In this document: positions 1 through 12,539 of the stretch, one piece after another | Layout: every line of letters starts with the position of its first letter | Numbering within the stretch: the first letter of the stretch is position 1 | Origin: Riptortus pedestris | Taxonomy: Eukaryota; Arthropoda; Insecta; Hemiptera; Alydidae | Direction of reading: 5' to 3' | Assembly (NCBI GenBank): GCA_019009955.1 | Contig: CM032230.1 | Coordinates: 9,386,001-9,450,000 of the forward strand | DNA: 64,000 nucleotides | Position numbers and translations under genes: made by a program | Notes under the pieces: model-generated | The model's input: the letters and a program-made list of their open reading frames with translations, nothing else | The model's database searches: none | What the model was told of the DNA's origin: nothing

Positions 1-491
1 GGAGGCCTAAAATTAAAAATAGCGATATTTCGTTTCCTATTGGTTTTTCTGCAAATATGCATAGGATAAAAGTTGTTTATATTTTTATTTAGAGTAACTT
101 TTGTTATATCCACTTTTGTCGTATAAACGACATTTCGTAAAGTATAAACGAGATACACATTAAAAAAGTAAAGTGGGAGCCAATTATTTTATTGGGCACC
201 AACGATTGAACCGAACTTAACAAAACTCGGTGTGTGAATTAGCAATTATTCTTCCATGATTATAAGCTATATTAATTTTTTTTTGGTTCGAACGGGAGTG
301 GGGGCTATAAGGGAGGCCTGAATTAAAAATTCACTATATTTCATTTTCTATTTGTTTTTAGGCAGACGTGCACATAACAAAATGTTATTTGTGTTATTAA
401 AAGTAATTTTTGTTTTAAATATAGTATTATTAAATTTAATATCCTAATCGCTTGAAATATCATGGAGGACAACGTCTGTCGGGTCAGCTAG
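1..491 (+). mobile_element. Helitron-like non-autonomous element, 3' part
   Basis: The sequence closely matches 51930-52350 in the same orientation, sharing the blocks 'atttcgtttcctattggttttt', 'gagtaactttt' and 'gattataagctatatta'. It ends in CGGGTCAGCTAG followed by T; a CTAG terminus with insertion before T is the Helitron 3' rule (CTRR|T). The left part is cut off by the window start. Compared with the second copy it lacks the exon-like segment near the 3' end. No Rep/helicase coding is visible, so it is non-autonomous. The Helitron call rests on the terminus and the shared sequence. Confidence 0.6.
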
Positions 492-1465
492 TAATAGATA
501 TAAGTATAGATAGACCTTAAGGGAAATCTGCTAAAAATGTAGTTGGCCCCATTTAACTATTAACTACAAACGTAATTAGCAGTTGTACCTACATTCAAAC
601 CTAAGTAGTTGTTAGCAAATAGTAATTATAGTTTAATTTTGATCTACTCTGATCATTGGCTGATTTTTAATTGCAATAATACAATTTTTTTTTTTTTTAG
701 TAAATAAATAACAACTTGAGGTTTCCAGCAACTTCCAACTGCAGAATTTTTTCTTTCATGCTTTTTTTTTTTATTGAAATAAAAAGGAGGAAGATGCCGG
801 TAGCGAGGTAGAAAATTAAAGAGCCATGTTCCCAGGACCCCTCTAATTAGACAGACAGACAGACATACATTTTTTCGTCGTCCTTTTTCCGCTCCTTCCA
901 TATTTTTTGCCGCCTTCAAAGTCGAGGGGAGAGGTCTGGGTTCTGGATAAAGATCATTTATACGACTCATTGTCAAAAGTTAACGGAGCAATAAAAAAAA
1001 AAAAAAAATGAAGGAAAGAAAATGGATACACGAGTAAGAGTCTGTACCCAGCTACCGATCTGATAAGGAGAAAGCGCCGGTCTTACTCCCCTGATATAAA
1101 TTAGTGAGCTGGAAGTTATAAATATCAGCTGGAGTCAGCTGCTGGAATCTGGAAGTAAAGATTGGTATCTCAGTCCTCATATCTCCCTCCTGTCATCACA
1201 AACCCTTGTAAATTTAGCCACTCTCTCGACAAATTATTTCTGTATACTATATCCGGTGTGCATTGTAAAATGGAAATGGACTGGAAATTTTATTTCGGAA
1301 ATGAAGTAATTATAGGGGCTAAAATTAAAAGTTAATTTGTCAACACATTCATAGAAAACAAAATTGTCTTCGTAATTAATTGTTTTTCTGATTATTAATC
1401 TGCGATCTAATCTTTATGGCTCACATGGACACAAAAAAAAAAATGATAATTTAAAATGGAGTTTA
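492..1465. other. No recognisable gene; AT-rich spacer
   Basis: Contains homopolymer A and T runs (for example 686-699, 765-774 and 990-1007) and a short GACA run near 853. The reading frame at 653-976 (-) translates homopolymers and resembles nothing known. No repeat match was noticed. Confidence 0.5.
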
Positions 1466-1668
1466 GGTTAGCCGTGTGTGTTGGTCTTAATCTCACTCGA
1501 TAAAGCTAGAGTGACGTGTTCAATTCTCACTTTAACAATAGGAATATATGTATTGATAAACTCATTAAACAAAACTCTTATTCCCACCATGGCTAGTAAA
1601 GGATGGTATGCAGTAGATAACCCGTCCAAATTAGGCTTAATAGCATAAAGAAGATGCCAATAAATAAC
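1466..1668 (+). repeat. tRNA-derived SINE, family A, near-complete copy
   Basis: The head resembles a tRNA promoter, with an A-box-like TTAGCCGTGTGTG followed about 45 nt later by a B-box-like GTGTTCAATTC (1516-1526). The body contains 'caataggaatatatgtattgat', a block like 'cccaccatggctagtaaaggatgg' and 'gtagataacccgtccaaatta', which recur in five other places in this window. The 3' end is the AATAAATAA-type tail. Family A is defined by these shared blocks. The tRNA origin is an inference from the A/B boxes. Confidence 0.6.
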
Positions 1669-3466
1669 ATTTTTTCATGAAATGGTACTTGCCCATTTTT
1701 TCGTGTTGTGTTGATCAAAGCGAAGGTTGTTTGTAATTAATAATATTAAATACGCATTCAATTTTATTTTAAAGATTCTTAATTGTTATCTGTTTGTATT
1801 AGTTTACTTTGAATAATGTGACCTTTATCTCACATAGAAGTTTAGTTTAAGCCATGATTTTAGGGGAGAGTGAAATAAATAAATACGAAATTCACAGTAT
1901 CCATCTATAAAATAATAGATTATTACAGTACCTTTTTGATTTATTGTAAAAAGTTCTAAAAATTATGTTCATTGACCGTTCTAATGCGACGTACTGGAAC
2001 GGATATATTGTATTTGACTTTGAAATAAAATAGTTTTAAATTATGTTCAGCAAAACATTTTGTTTATTTAATGTAATTGGAGTACAAGGAAGTCATGTGG
2101 TGTCCAGATTTGTCTCAAGAGCAACACTTATTTCTACGAACTAACTTTCCTTTGACCATTTTTAGGAGTTTGTATTGCTAGTCACTAAGGTAGTTCTTCT
2201 AACGGGGAACTGTTCACTAGAGAAATCATTTCTTGAACCAATTTCGGGAGGAGCGGTTCATAATTCCTAGAAGGGAGTGGGTATTGGTTCCTAGGATCTA
2301 ATCAGCTGTGTCTGATCTTCATTCCGGCTCTGATGAGGTCATTCATGTTTTGGAACATGTGTTTATTTACAAGATGGCCAAATATATCTTTGACTGAATA
2401 GATCCTTAATGATGGGCCCTCGAGTGTGTTGTGACAAGTCAATCTTCTCTCTCTCTTCTCTCTCTCTCTCTCTCTCATTCTCTCTCTCCCATCCTTGATG
2501 TTATGACAGTTGGCAGAGCAGCTTGGAGAGGCTTAGAGTTCTGTTTGCAGCCCTGTCTTAAAACACTTCCAGAAAAACAGGCCTGGGTCCCGGGGTTTGT
2601 GTAGCGACCTCATCTTGCGGTAGACTCCTTTGAGTTTTTTCCTCCCAACGTAGGAGCCCCCGTCCTGAGAAACAAATAGGTCTCTGTCTGAAGGAAGTAT
2701 GTCAGCCACTGTTTGTTCAGGATGAAGAGGATCACGTGGTATTTGTCTGCGTATTTTTTATAATGGGGAGGGGGCGCCTTAGACAACCCAAATGAAACAT
2801 CTGAGTAAAACACACATTCAGTAGCTATTCCAATTATCTTAATTTTTTTTCTAAAACAAATTCTGAGTAGTCTTAATTTCGGGGACTTTGGGCAAATTGA
2901 TATACGTGAGTAATATGCATAACCGAAGAATGTTAAAATTTCAAGTTCAGGACTGTTGTAACATATAGTTCTGACCTCACCTTTTGATCAATATCGACTA
3001 AGGGGCGAGGTTGATGATTACAATCATTTGTACCGAAATAATGATGCAAGTTCGAATTGCTTCACTCCAACCAGGGAAGTATATTAACCTGTATCAAAAT
3101 GCGTTCCTGTAAATTAAATATTTGATAGCATAAGTGCAAAAATAGGTAGGCTTACAATGAAATTTCTTATTCATGATTCGATCAACATCAACCAATAAAA
3201 CCAAGCCAGAATTAACAAGTGCGGTTACAAAAGAGACCAATGACCCTCTGTTCTTCACCAGATATTTTAAGTGGATTAAACTAAGAGGTTTACATAACAT
3301 GCCACAGCTGGTAGATTTTGTATCCAAATTATAGTAAAAGATATCACAGACTTATGCATTACCCCAAAAACGAACTGGTCAAATTCACAAAAAGTTTACA
3401 TGAGATAAGCTGATATAAATTTAGAACATAATTATCCCCATTGAGACGTCGATGAGTTACACCCAT
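1669..3466. other. No recognisable gene; unique spacer with (TC)n tract
   Basis: Apparently single-copy DNA with a (TC)n tract at about 2441-2487. Reading frames at 2610-2813 and 3094-3327 (both -) have no recognisable domain and look like chance frames. Confidence 0.5.
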
Positions 3467-3511
3467 GCACACACACACACACACACACAAATAAATAAGC
3501 AAATATATATA

Positions 3512-3551
<40 letters not shown>
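3467..3551. repeat. (AC)n and (AT)n microsatellites
   Basis: An (AC)n run at about 3467-3488 is followed, after a short spacer, by an (AT)n run at about 3514-3551. It may mark the microsatellite core of a decayed family-H copy, because H-like sequence follows at 3618-3695. Confidence 0.8.
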
Positions 3552-3555
<4 letters not shown>

Positions 3556-3802
3556 TTGTTTTTATTTGTTTCTTTAAAGAAATAACTACTCATAGGAGAA
3601 ATTAATTGCCTACTATTTCTGGTGCGATTTCGGCCACTAACGAATATGAACATTACAGTTGAATTAAACGGTTAAATATTGAGTATGGTCTTGTGTCTCT
3701 GTTAATAATCAAGATACTGAAAAAACAGATGTTTACAAATTTATACTATGTTAAATTTACAATAAGACTAGTTTAATGCAGTTTTCCCTGCAGAAATGTT
3801 TG

Positions 3803-4057
3803 GATTATTCGAAATTCCGCCCTTTGAACACCCCTCCCTTTTCAGCCATTGACGTACTTGATCTTTATTTCTACATAAATATCGATTTCGGTTACGGACA
3901 AACGAAAATTGCGACTTCAAGAGGGTTAATGGGTAAATATAATTTATATATATAGTTATGAACTAACCTTATTTTCGTCTCCTAGGTAGGATCGACGGTC
4001 ACTTGAGGAAATGTTTTGAAAACGCTTCATGAGTACAACCTCAATATCTGATTTCAC
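3803..4057 (-). mobile_element. Family H (HINE-like) relic, left half, reverse
   Basis: Read on the minus strand this is the left half of family H: the palindrome region (degraded), 'gaggttgtactcatgaagcg', 'cctaggagacgaaaataagg', and the 'gcaattttcgtttg' and 'tcagccattgacg' blocks. A separate fragment of the same family lies at about 3618-3695. The microsatellite is short and the right half is absent. It is an old, decayed copy. Confidence 0.6.
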
Positions 4058-4459
4058 TGTACAACATTGTTGTCAAATATGAAATAGTGAAAGAATGAAA
4101 TTAAACTATTCAATGTTATTTAGATAATACCAACAATTTACCCATAATAGTTATTTGAATAATTTATGTTCTCGTGTAACACTTCTGCTAATTATCTTTT
4201 ATTGGACTCATAAATTTATGAAAAAAGTGTACCCTCAGCAGGCCATTTATTTGTTATCACTGATTCTCTTACCTCTCGTCTAATAGCAGTCTACAGTGTT
4301 TTTGTTTTTTGGTAAAATTACACGGTGGTTTAAATCTGTTTAGGTTCATTTTATTTGAGCCACGACCATCTAGTAATGGTCTCGTGTAAAAGTCAGTATT
4401 TGTTTATCTATTGTTCAAATATTCGGTATTGTCGGGAATGAATGCCTATAAGTGATATA

Positions 4460-4508
<49 letters not shown>

Positions 4509-4899
4509 ATATATATAATTTGGGTTGGTATAGGGTAGAGAGTGTGAAAAGAAAAGGGAGAGAGGTAGTGAAGTGCCCGAGGGCCTGGTGGGACTTCATG
4601 CATAAAATGGATTCAATTTCAGGCCAGTGCTGGGGGTGAGGGAGGCTCGAGTAGCGAGAAAGAACATCTTATTTACAAGCCATTTCTTCTCCAGCTCCTT
4701 CCAACGTCACGGCTATGTTTCACACCTTCGAGAGCAGCCTGATAATATATTGTTGATAACAAAAATATATATATAAAAAAGAGTAGCTTGTTGCCTTCAA
4801 ATTTATGGGGCGAGTCTAAACGCACCCAAGGATGTACTTACTTGACTAAACGGAGAAGGAGTCCGTGAGGTTCCTTCAAAGATATGTTCCCCTATAGAT
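4058..4899. other. Spacer with (GT)n/(AT)n microsatellite
   Basis: A microsatellite spans about 4457-4516: (GT)n then (AT)n. Reading frames on both strands at 4415-4639 translate this repeat and are not genes. The rest shows no recognisable feature. Confidence 0.6.
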
Positions 4900-4955
4900 C
4901 AATACTTTCTCCAAATATCCATCGATCCTGGCTAGAAGACGACGAACATGAAGTC
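4900..4955 (+). mobile_element. Family H left-end fragment
   Basis: Short match to the left block of family H: 'tttctccaaatatccatcgatcc' then 'agacgacgaacatgaagtc'. The palindrome and everything after the block are lost. Confidence 0.45.
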
Positions 4956-5464
4956 AGTAATATAAATAATACTTAAAATTACATATAAATATATTCTTAT
5001 TCTGGACACAATGTTCTTATATGCTTATCATAGTTTATAGCAAGGTTCAACAACAAAAACAAGTTTCTTTCCGCACATACCAAATTATTATTCTTTCCGC
5101 GTAATTGTTCCCAATTATTGATTCATTACTCAAACATATAGTCCATAATATTTTAGTGCATTGCTTAGGTCTTCTAAATTATTTTGATTTGTCTCTAAAG
5201 CAATCTTAATTTTTACTGCTTGGGGATGTCTTTTTTTCTGTAAAAGTAAATTCTATTCCTACAAATAAAGGAAGGATAGGATATAATTATTCACATTGCC
5301 CCCTCCCCCTGTTTCGTGTCTTAACTATAATCTCTTAAGCGGTCAATCCTGTTTAAAAAATAATAACATTAATTTATTAAAAAAAGCCAATGAATATTCA
5401 GTTCTACATACTTAATTAATAATTGTCTGCTAATATAATATATAAATTAAATTTTATTTATAAT

Positions 5465-5735
5465 ATTTTGAGTAGTATTGAAAATTGTATGTCTCGATAA
5501 TAAACTTATCTTGTTGTCAATTCTCATTATTTCTCTATCCTGAATATTGACACAAATAAGCGCCCACTTTTAGTTATTGCACTATAAGCGAATAAGTGAA
5601 TTTATAACAAAACTTTTTATTCCTACCTTAAATGCCAAATTTTGTTTTCAACAAATCTTTACTGATTAGAGACGTGCAAGTGCGATATCTGATAGCGCCA
5701 TAAATTAAGAATTTAAATCTTGCTTCAAAAATGTT
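5465..5735 (+). mobile_element. Family H relic, right module, decayed
   Basis: Matches the long right module of family H in order: 'ctctatcctgaatattgac', 'cccacttttagttattgca', 'taccttaaatgccaaattttgttttcaac' and 'atctttactgattagagacgtgcaa'. Both termini are missing. Confidence 0.45.
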
Positions 5736-6257
5736 CATCTGATCTTCTCTGTAGTCGATATTTAACAGTCTCATTCACCACAAAAGATCATATTAGTAAA
5801 AGACTGAAATTGGACCAGAACAAGTAGAGAGAGTCTCAAAGAGAGGGAGAATTTAAAAATTCGAAATACCTCCGTTATTACGTTTTATATATTTTTTTTC
5901 GTAAATGAAATGAACTGGACATAAAGATAATGGCAAAGATAGATATAGTAATTCATAGAATTTTCTATCTATACAAGACGTTATGTTTCTATATAAATAA
6001 GATGTTACGTCCCTGACATAAAACTCGAAGATAAAATTGTAATTTCTGGGAAATAAGATTTTAAGGAAAATTTTCAAAGGTAAAAATGCATAAAATAATA
6101 AAGAACAGAATATATAATTATAATTTATTTTATATATGTATTTATATTTTTTAATTTCCGAGAATCAGCTTTTATGTGCAGGCTAACTGGCGTTATTTGG
6201 TATTAGGAAATGACTAAGACTCTTGATAAATTCTTAATCTTAACATACATCATTATT
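5736..6257. other. No recognisable gene
   Basis: AT-rich. At about 5850-5880 there is a short H-like block ('aaaattcgaaatacctccgttatta'), suggesting another eroded copy, but too little remains to define ends. Confidence 0.4.
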
Positions 6258-6379
6258 AGCAGATTTCCCTTGAGGGAAATCAGCTATTGAGGTTGTACTC
6301 ATGACGGAATTTTCGAAATTTTTCTTCAAATGTCCATCGATCCTACCTAGTAGATGACGAAAATGAAGTCCGTTCAAAA

Positions 6380-6445
<66 letters not shown>

Positions 6446-6834
6446 TTGTCTGTTACCGCTCTAGCGGTCGCAATTTTTGTTTGATCGGTACCAAACTCGA
6501 TATTTAGTCGTTTTATGTAAATAGTGGGAGGAGGGGTTTAGACGGGAGAATTTTCGAAAATTCAAAATATCCCCGTTACTATAGGTCAGATCGAAAAATT
6601 GTACAATCTTATTGCAAATTAAATTTACTATAGATATTGTTATATACATTTATTCTCTATCTTGAATATTAACCGAGATATTTGCATTTTTCTTAAATCT
6701 GGGCTGCTAACGGACGGGTGACTTTCCCGCCAAGTTCGGCCGTTTCCTTAACTGATCGACTATCGTGAAATTTCTCTATTGCATAACTTCACGTGGGAAA
6801 TCTGCTTAGTTTACGCAGCCCCTGCGTGACGAAC
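6258..6834 (+). mobile_element. Family H, complete short-type copy
   Basis: Both ends are present. The left end is AGCAGATTTCCCTTGAGGGA (palindrome with one change), then 'gaggttgtactcatgacgg', a long (AT)n core at about 6383-6441, the 'ctagcggtcgcaatttttg' block and the short-type right module ('ttcggccgtttccttaact'). The right end is GGGAAATCTGCTTAGT, then the hairpin ACGCAGCCCCTGCGT at 6813-6827 and GACGAAC. It is flanked by TT on the left. The 62-residue reading frame inside (-) is not a gene. Confidence 0.8.
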
Positions 6835-7827
6835 TTTCTTTGATTATTTTAAGATATTTTCTGCCTCTATTCTAACTTTGATTTAGGGCCTAATCAATTC
6901 TGAAATTAGGCTTTGCTTACCTGCTGAGCCGACTTCCACCTTCTCTGAACTGTCAACAAGATGACATCAAAGGCCTGCCATGCCGTCGCAAGGGAATCAG
7001 TATAAACAGAGAGACAGAACACATGTAAACACTAGCTGTGTATATGCCTTCACATCTTAAGCTCCAAACCCATGTCTATATCTGTAGCTACTAGTTGGTG
7101 TTTAATTCACAGTTTATAGAGTACTCCCGGATTGAACCGTTAATGTTCTGATTTATGGTGCAGCTGAGGCCTGTCCCAGTGTCGTATGGTTCATTTCAAG
7201 TTCTTTCTTCTTCACAGACTTCAACATCCTCTTTCAAAACGTTCAGTCTGGTTGTCTGTTGAAGGAGCGACAATTTTATAACTAGGTCCCGTCTTGCCGC
7301 CTTCACAGGTCGTAGTTTATAGAAATACAGTTCTTCCTTATTCACTCTGTTAAAATCAACATGTTTCGCTTTCTTAGCTTCAACGTCTCATCAGGAGTTT
7401 AACCCTTACACCTAAAGCCTAAGTCAGCCCTTGGCCTAGAGATACCTTATTTCTCTAGACCGGCTTCATTTATTCTGATAAGAAGACACAACCTGGTGTC
7501 AAATCAGTGAAACTTTGTTACACTCTATGTTAGTTTTAAACCAATTCCTCCATGAAGTAATCGGTATTTCAATGCAGCCTAAATATATATATCAAAATTA
7601 TCAAAACATTAAAACTTTTTATTTGTGAAGGAAGATTTGAAAGTACCGTTGAAGTGCCTAGTCTCAGTTTTTTGTTTACTGCCTTTTCCCTGTGCTTTTA
7701 TATATATATGCATATTCTCATTTATTTTTATTTTAGTTTCTTTATTCTAGATTCTTATACGATTAATATCAAAGGAATGTCCAAATCTAACAGCATGGTC
7801 TGTAAGTGCCGTTTAATTTTTCTTTAT
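6835..7827. other. No recognisable gene; apparently unique sequence
   Basis: Less AT-rich than its surroundings, but with no long open frame and no repeat match noticed. Confidence 0.45.
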
Positions 7828-7935
7828 TATTTTATTTATTTATTAACGTCCACTTTTTGCAACTTGGGCTAATTGGGACGGGTTATCTACACGTTACCAC
7901 CCTTTTCTAGCCAGGGTGGGATAATTTTCTTTAGC
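7828..7935 (-). repeat. SINE family A, 3' part
   Basis: On the minus strand: 'ccaccctggctagaaaagggtgg', then 'gtagataacccgtcccaatta', 'gcaaaaagtggacgtt' and an AATAAATAAAT tail. The tRNA-like head is eroded. The overlapping plus-strand frame at 7654-7872 is spurious. Confidence 0.6.
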
Positions 7936-8108
7936 AAAATTTTTAGAGTTTTGTTTCAGACTCATTTTTAAAAGTTGTACGCTAAGCAAACCTTTTTCTC
8001 TATCTGAAATTGTTTTTGAGTTAAACTGGTTCTGGTTGTTCTGCGCCAGATCTAAGTTTCCATTGCTTCCAATCCATTATATTTTCTTTTTTGTTGTGTC
8101 CAACTTTC

Positions 8109-8680
8109 GCACTCATGACGCGATTTTCGATTTTTTTTTTTCAAATGAACATCGACTACCTAGTACACAGCGATAATTAGTTGTGTTCAAAAGTATATAT
8201 ACATTTGTCTGTTACCGCCCTAGCGATCGCCATTTTTGTCTCATGGCTACCAAACTCGATATATAAGCTTTCTATTTAAAAAGAAAGATCCATTTCGTTT
8301 ATTGTTGAAATCGGACCTGAGGAAGAGAGGGTTTAGACGGGAGAATATTTGAAAATCCAAAATATGATTCAGGATCGAAAAATTGTATAGAATCAATGTT
8401 ATTGCAAATATAATAATCTAAAAATAGAGTTTTGCACATTTTTTCTCACACTGCACCTATAGAATATGGCCGAGATATTGACTTATTTCAGTTTTCAGTC
8501 ATCAGTAAACCCCCACCCCTACTTATGTCATACTATCAATAACCCGTTATATAATGAACCACTTTATTTGAAGCCTACACACTAAATATTGTTCTCAGTG
8601 AAATTTTAATTCTTGAGATAAATGCAAATACGTATCGCACGTGGGAAATCTGATTAGTTAAGGCAGCCCCCTTTTTTTTG
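8109..8680 (+). mobile_element. Family H, long-type copy lacking the left palindrome
   Basis: Begins at 'cactcatgacgcgattttcg' without the terminal palindrome and has a minimal AT core. The long right module follows ('cagttttcagtcatcagtaaaccc'), then CACGTGGGAAATCTGATTAGT. The hairpin has decayed to 'aaggcagccccc'. The 122-residue frame at 8575-8943 (-) runs out of this element and shows no recognisable domain. Confidence 0.65.
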
Positions 8681-10224
8681 GTATCCATGATAATATGATT
8701 ATTAGTTAAAATACTCCTTTTGCTTTGTATGGATTGTATAGTGAGTGCAGTTCTGTCAACTTCAGCTCTACTATTATTGTTTTTCATGACTATGCTCCAT
8801 GAGTAACCAATCGTCTTCAGTTTTTCAATTGTAATGTTTCCGATTCTAATATACATATTTCCATGGGTTTGGTTTTTCTCTACTACCAAAACATTCGTTT
8901 TATGTGCAGATATATATGTATAATTATGCAGAGACGGGAACATTGAAGTGTCCCTCAGTAGACTGATTTCCTTTAAGGAGAATCTGATAACAAATGTTCA
9001 ATCTTCCATTTTCTTGAAAATGCTAAACAGATAAAAAAAAAATATAATTGTCTCTTCGATTCTACTACATTGTAGAAATAATCAGGTGGAGTTTAGAATT
9101 AGGAGAATTATCCATTTATCCCATCCAAGGGGGAGAGGGAGGGATAGAGAGTGAGAGAGAAGCTGAGAGAGAGTGAGAGGGAGGTGCCAATCCCGAGGGA
9201 CTTCATCCTAACTTCATCCCCTAAACTGATAAAACTTAAATGTGTCCTCAATTTAATTGTCGCCAGCCTGCCTTTTATAACGCCCCCCCTCCCCCACCAC
9301 ACCCTTTTCTCTTAGCCTCCTTCTCTAGGGCTTATTTTTTAATCTTATTATTTTACTTTCTTCCCAATTTTTTTTTTATTCTGCTTCTGTTTCTTTTCGC
9401 TTGTTACAACATTTTGAATTTCTTTCATAATTTTTTTGTTGTACTCTTAAAGTGCTTTTCTGTGGGACATAATCTTTGGAAAGTTATACGTCTTGAATGT
9501 ATTGAGTTACAATCCAATAAAACGTATGTTTATATTATGTAACATGACAATCCCTTTATATTGTAACTAATGTGTGCAAGTGTGATACAAGATGCTCCAT
9601 TGTTGGACTATTAGTGATTCATCCATTTTTTTCTCTTTTCTAAATTTTGAAGTAATCCTCTACGAAGCTTAGTTACAAGTCATCAATCTTCAGTGAACAA
9701 TAGATTAGGGAACCTGAATATTTAAAAAAATTCTGAAACATTGCTTGACATTTCAGTAGTTAACCCTAAAACAAAACTCTTTTTTGTTCAAGCGGAAGTA
9801 GTAAAATCCCTTCTTTAAGAAATAAAAATGGTTTTTATATTTCTGAGCGAATATTGTTAAAATGGCAATACATATAAAAAACGTTTCAAATACTGGTTTT
9901 TCACTTACTAAGTGATTGCATCGGTTTTTTTTTTAAATGTCATATTTATCAAAATTTTTCTCACCGCCTCATTTTTTATAATGATTCGTATAGCATATTT
10001 AACGAAACACTGAAACATATATGATAAAGTTGTATTCCGATCAGATTTTTCAAAAATAACCCAGAAATTCTTTTATTGAATATCACCATGCACACACCTC
10101 ATTCATGACTTGGTGACTCGCTATTTACGGCGGCAGTTTCTTCTTCACAAGCTCTCATTTAAGCTTTTAAATTGAAATCTGATTGCATAGTTTTGAAGTT
10201 CATTAAAAGCTATCATTTTAAACT
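8681..10224. other. No recognisable gene; GA-rich tract
   Basis: Contains a purine-rich (GA)n-like stretch at about 9130-9182 and poly-T and poly-C runs. The frames here (for example 9240-9542) are hydrophobic translations of T-rich DNA and are not supported as genes. Confidence 0.45.
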
Positions 10225-10425
10225 TTTTTAATCTATTAGCGTTTTAAAAATATTCTCTCAAAAATGTATAAACCGATTTTTTTAAAAATAACCTATTTTA
10301 CTCCTTCAAATCGTAGTTCCGCGTGAATAAAAACTAATTTTCTGTTCCGAATGAGCTACTCTACTTCCTCACAAAGTTTCAGAATTACTTGAATTTTTGG
10401 GTTCCCTAAACCTCCTTAGTTAGCT
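10225..10425 (+). repeat. Dispersed repeat C, copy 1
   Basis: Clear collinear similarity to 33100-33290, including 'ccttcaaatcgtagttc', 'gatgaactgctc' versus 'aatgagctactc', 'caaagtttcagaatt' and 'gagttcc' versus 'gggttccc'. Its class is unknown and no terminal structure was recognised. Confidence 0.55.
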
Positions 10426-11564
10426 CGACCTACGAAAACTGCCTTATTAATTGCTCAGATATAGTCAGCATCTCCTTCCATTTAAACCGTTTTGGAATTG
10501 TTTCTGATACTCAATTTGAGGTGCTCTTCAACGACGCCAAATATCCTCTACAAACCCTCGTTTGCTTGGCATATTGATCTTTTTGTCATTGTTTCTTAAA
10601 TTAACAATTTAATGTAGTTCCTCTAATCAGCCATAGTCCAATAAGCATCCGTGTAAGAGACCAACTTTAATTATTGGACTAATTTCAATCTCATAGTCTT
10701 AAGAGGATTAAGAGCGCCTTCAACTTTCTCCCAAGCTTTCCCTGTTCATAGCCCTAACTGCAATGATTGTTCAATTAAATAGAGCCGGCGATTATCTCTC
10801 TAGTTGTGATGATGATGATGATGAAGAGAGGCGAGAAGATGAAGAAACACGACGCGATTATAAAAAGGCTGCCGAGCCTCACGGTTTGATCGTGATCCGG
10901 AGGAGTCGTCTCGTCGTAAACCAACATTAGAACTAAATTGCCCGTTAAACAAACCCACTTCCGGCGCAGGCGTGACTTTAGTTTACTATCGGCGACTCAC
11001 GACTTTTATAAACAACCCCTTATTGAAAGGACCTTTTATAAAGCTGGTGTATACACAACTTGGGCCGATTACAGCACAACTTGCTACATCTTCAATACAC
11101 GCACTTAATAGCATACACTTATACAATCAACTATATTGCGTCACGCCGGAGAGAGATAACAGTGGGAATATCTGTTTACCTTGGGCGACGCCACTTTTAG
11201 CTCTTAATTCATTAACAATTTTTCCAATTACTCACGACTGACGAATAACATATTGGTTGTTATTTATCAAAAATATGAGTAATGATTAGTTTGGTTTACT
11301 TCTGGCGTGTCAACCACTAAGTAATTTACGCTATATATTTTTTTTAAATTCAGTTTTCAGCCTTTTGTTAACACCCGCTTCCAATGCTTCCATATACAGC
11401 ACCATAAGATCTGTTTACATAGCCTTCTAAATAGCGGGAATTGGAGATTTGAATATGAGATTTAAGATTTATTTAAAGAAGAACTCATTGGATAAAACCC
11501 AAGTCTGTGGAAAGGGGTAACCTGTAGATAGCCCCCCCCCCTCCAAGTGGACTTAATAACAAAA
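10426..11564. other. Spacer with CpG-richer patch and charged small frame
   Basis: The patch at 10740-11240 is visibly richer in CpG than its surroundings. It holds a 55-codon frame (10763-10930, +) encoding an acidic run of five Asp followed by Glu/Arg/Lys-rich sequence, and a TATAAAAAGG motif at 10859-10868. A further frame lies at 10972-11241 (+). None matches a family I know. It could be a promoter or exon remnant, but this is weak. Confidence 0.25.
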
Positions 11565-12180
11565 GTCCGTCACGCAGGGGCTGCGTAAACTAAGCAGATT
11601 TCCCACGTGAAGATTTACAATAGAAAACAATTTACTACAGCTAGTGGTGTAATTTGTACTGAATCAGAATCAGTTTTATCTCAATCACTCAAATTTTAGT
11701 AATCCAAAAACAAAAGAAGGGGGGGGGTGGTAAACAGAACGTATTTGCATATATCTCACAAAGTAAAAGTTCAATGAAAACAATATTTGATATTTAGGCT
11801 TCAATTAATATCTTATACAACAGACCATTATTTATGTAACACTTGTAGAAGTGGGGGTTTACTTAAGGCTGAAAACTGAAAAATGCAAATATCTCGGTTA
11901 ATATTCAAGATAGAGAATAAATGTATATAACATCATTTATAGTGTATTTAATTTTCAATAAGATTGATTCTATACTTTTTTTCGATCCGACTTATAGTAA
12001 CGGAGATATTTCGAATTTTCAAATTTCACCCCCTCTAAACCCCCCCCCCCACTGGTCCGATTTCAGCTGTTGAACGAACTTGATCTTTCGTTTTACTTAA
12101 AACGACTAAATATCGAGTTTGGTGACTATTAAAATATAATTGCCACCGCGAGAGCGGTATCTGACAAATATATATATCTA

Positions 12181-12222
<42 letters not shown>

Positions 12223-12367
12223 TATATATATATATATACAGTTTTGAACGGACCTCATTTATTTTCGTCAACTCTTGGGTAGGATCGATGGACATTTGAA
12301 GAAAAATTTCGAAAATCGCATCATGAGTACAACCTCAATAGCTGATTTCCCTTAAGGGAAATCTGCT
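11565..12367 (-). mobile_element. Family H, complete copy, reverse
   Basis: Plus-strand reading starts AAAAGTCCGTCACGCAGG (the complement of the hairpin end) and ends with the complete 20-bp palindrome and TCTGCTAAAA. It has a long-type right module ('cagttttatctcaatcactc' on the + strand), a C-run at 12044-12053, an (AT)n core at about 12171-12239, and the 'aggatcgatggacatttgaag' block. It is about 803 bp long and intact at both ends. The 86-residue frame inside (-) translates the repeat. Confidence 0.8.
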
Positions 12368-12539
12368 AAAAGTTAAATAAAGGGTTAGTAGCACCAGTAC
12401 ATATGATACAATTTTCATGCCAGTAGGTGTTATTGTCGGTAGTAACTCTTTATTTTGTGCTAAATATATATATAATTATAATTGAAGAACCGGGACTAAA
12501 ACGTAAACAATCTGATACTCACTGATAAGAGACGTGTAA

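Noticed and set aside
4415..4639. Overlapping frames on both strands rich in Tyr-Ile
   Set aside because: They translate an (AT)n run; the same artefact occurs in the H cores at 12035, 18645, 19960, 46770, 49723 and 51330.
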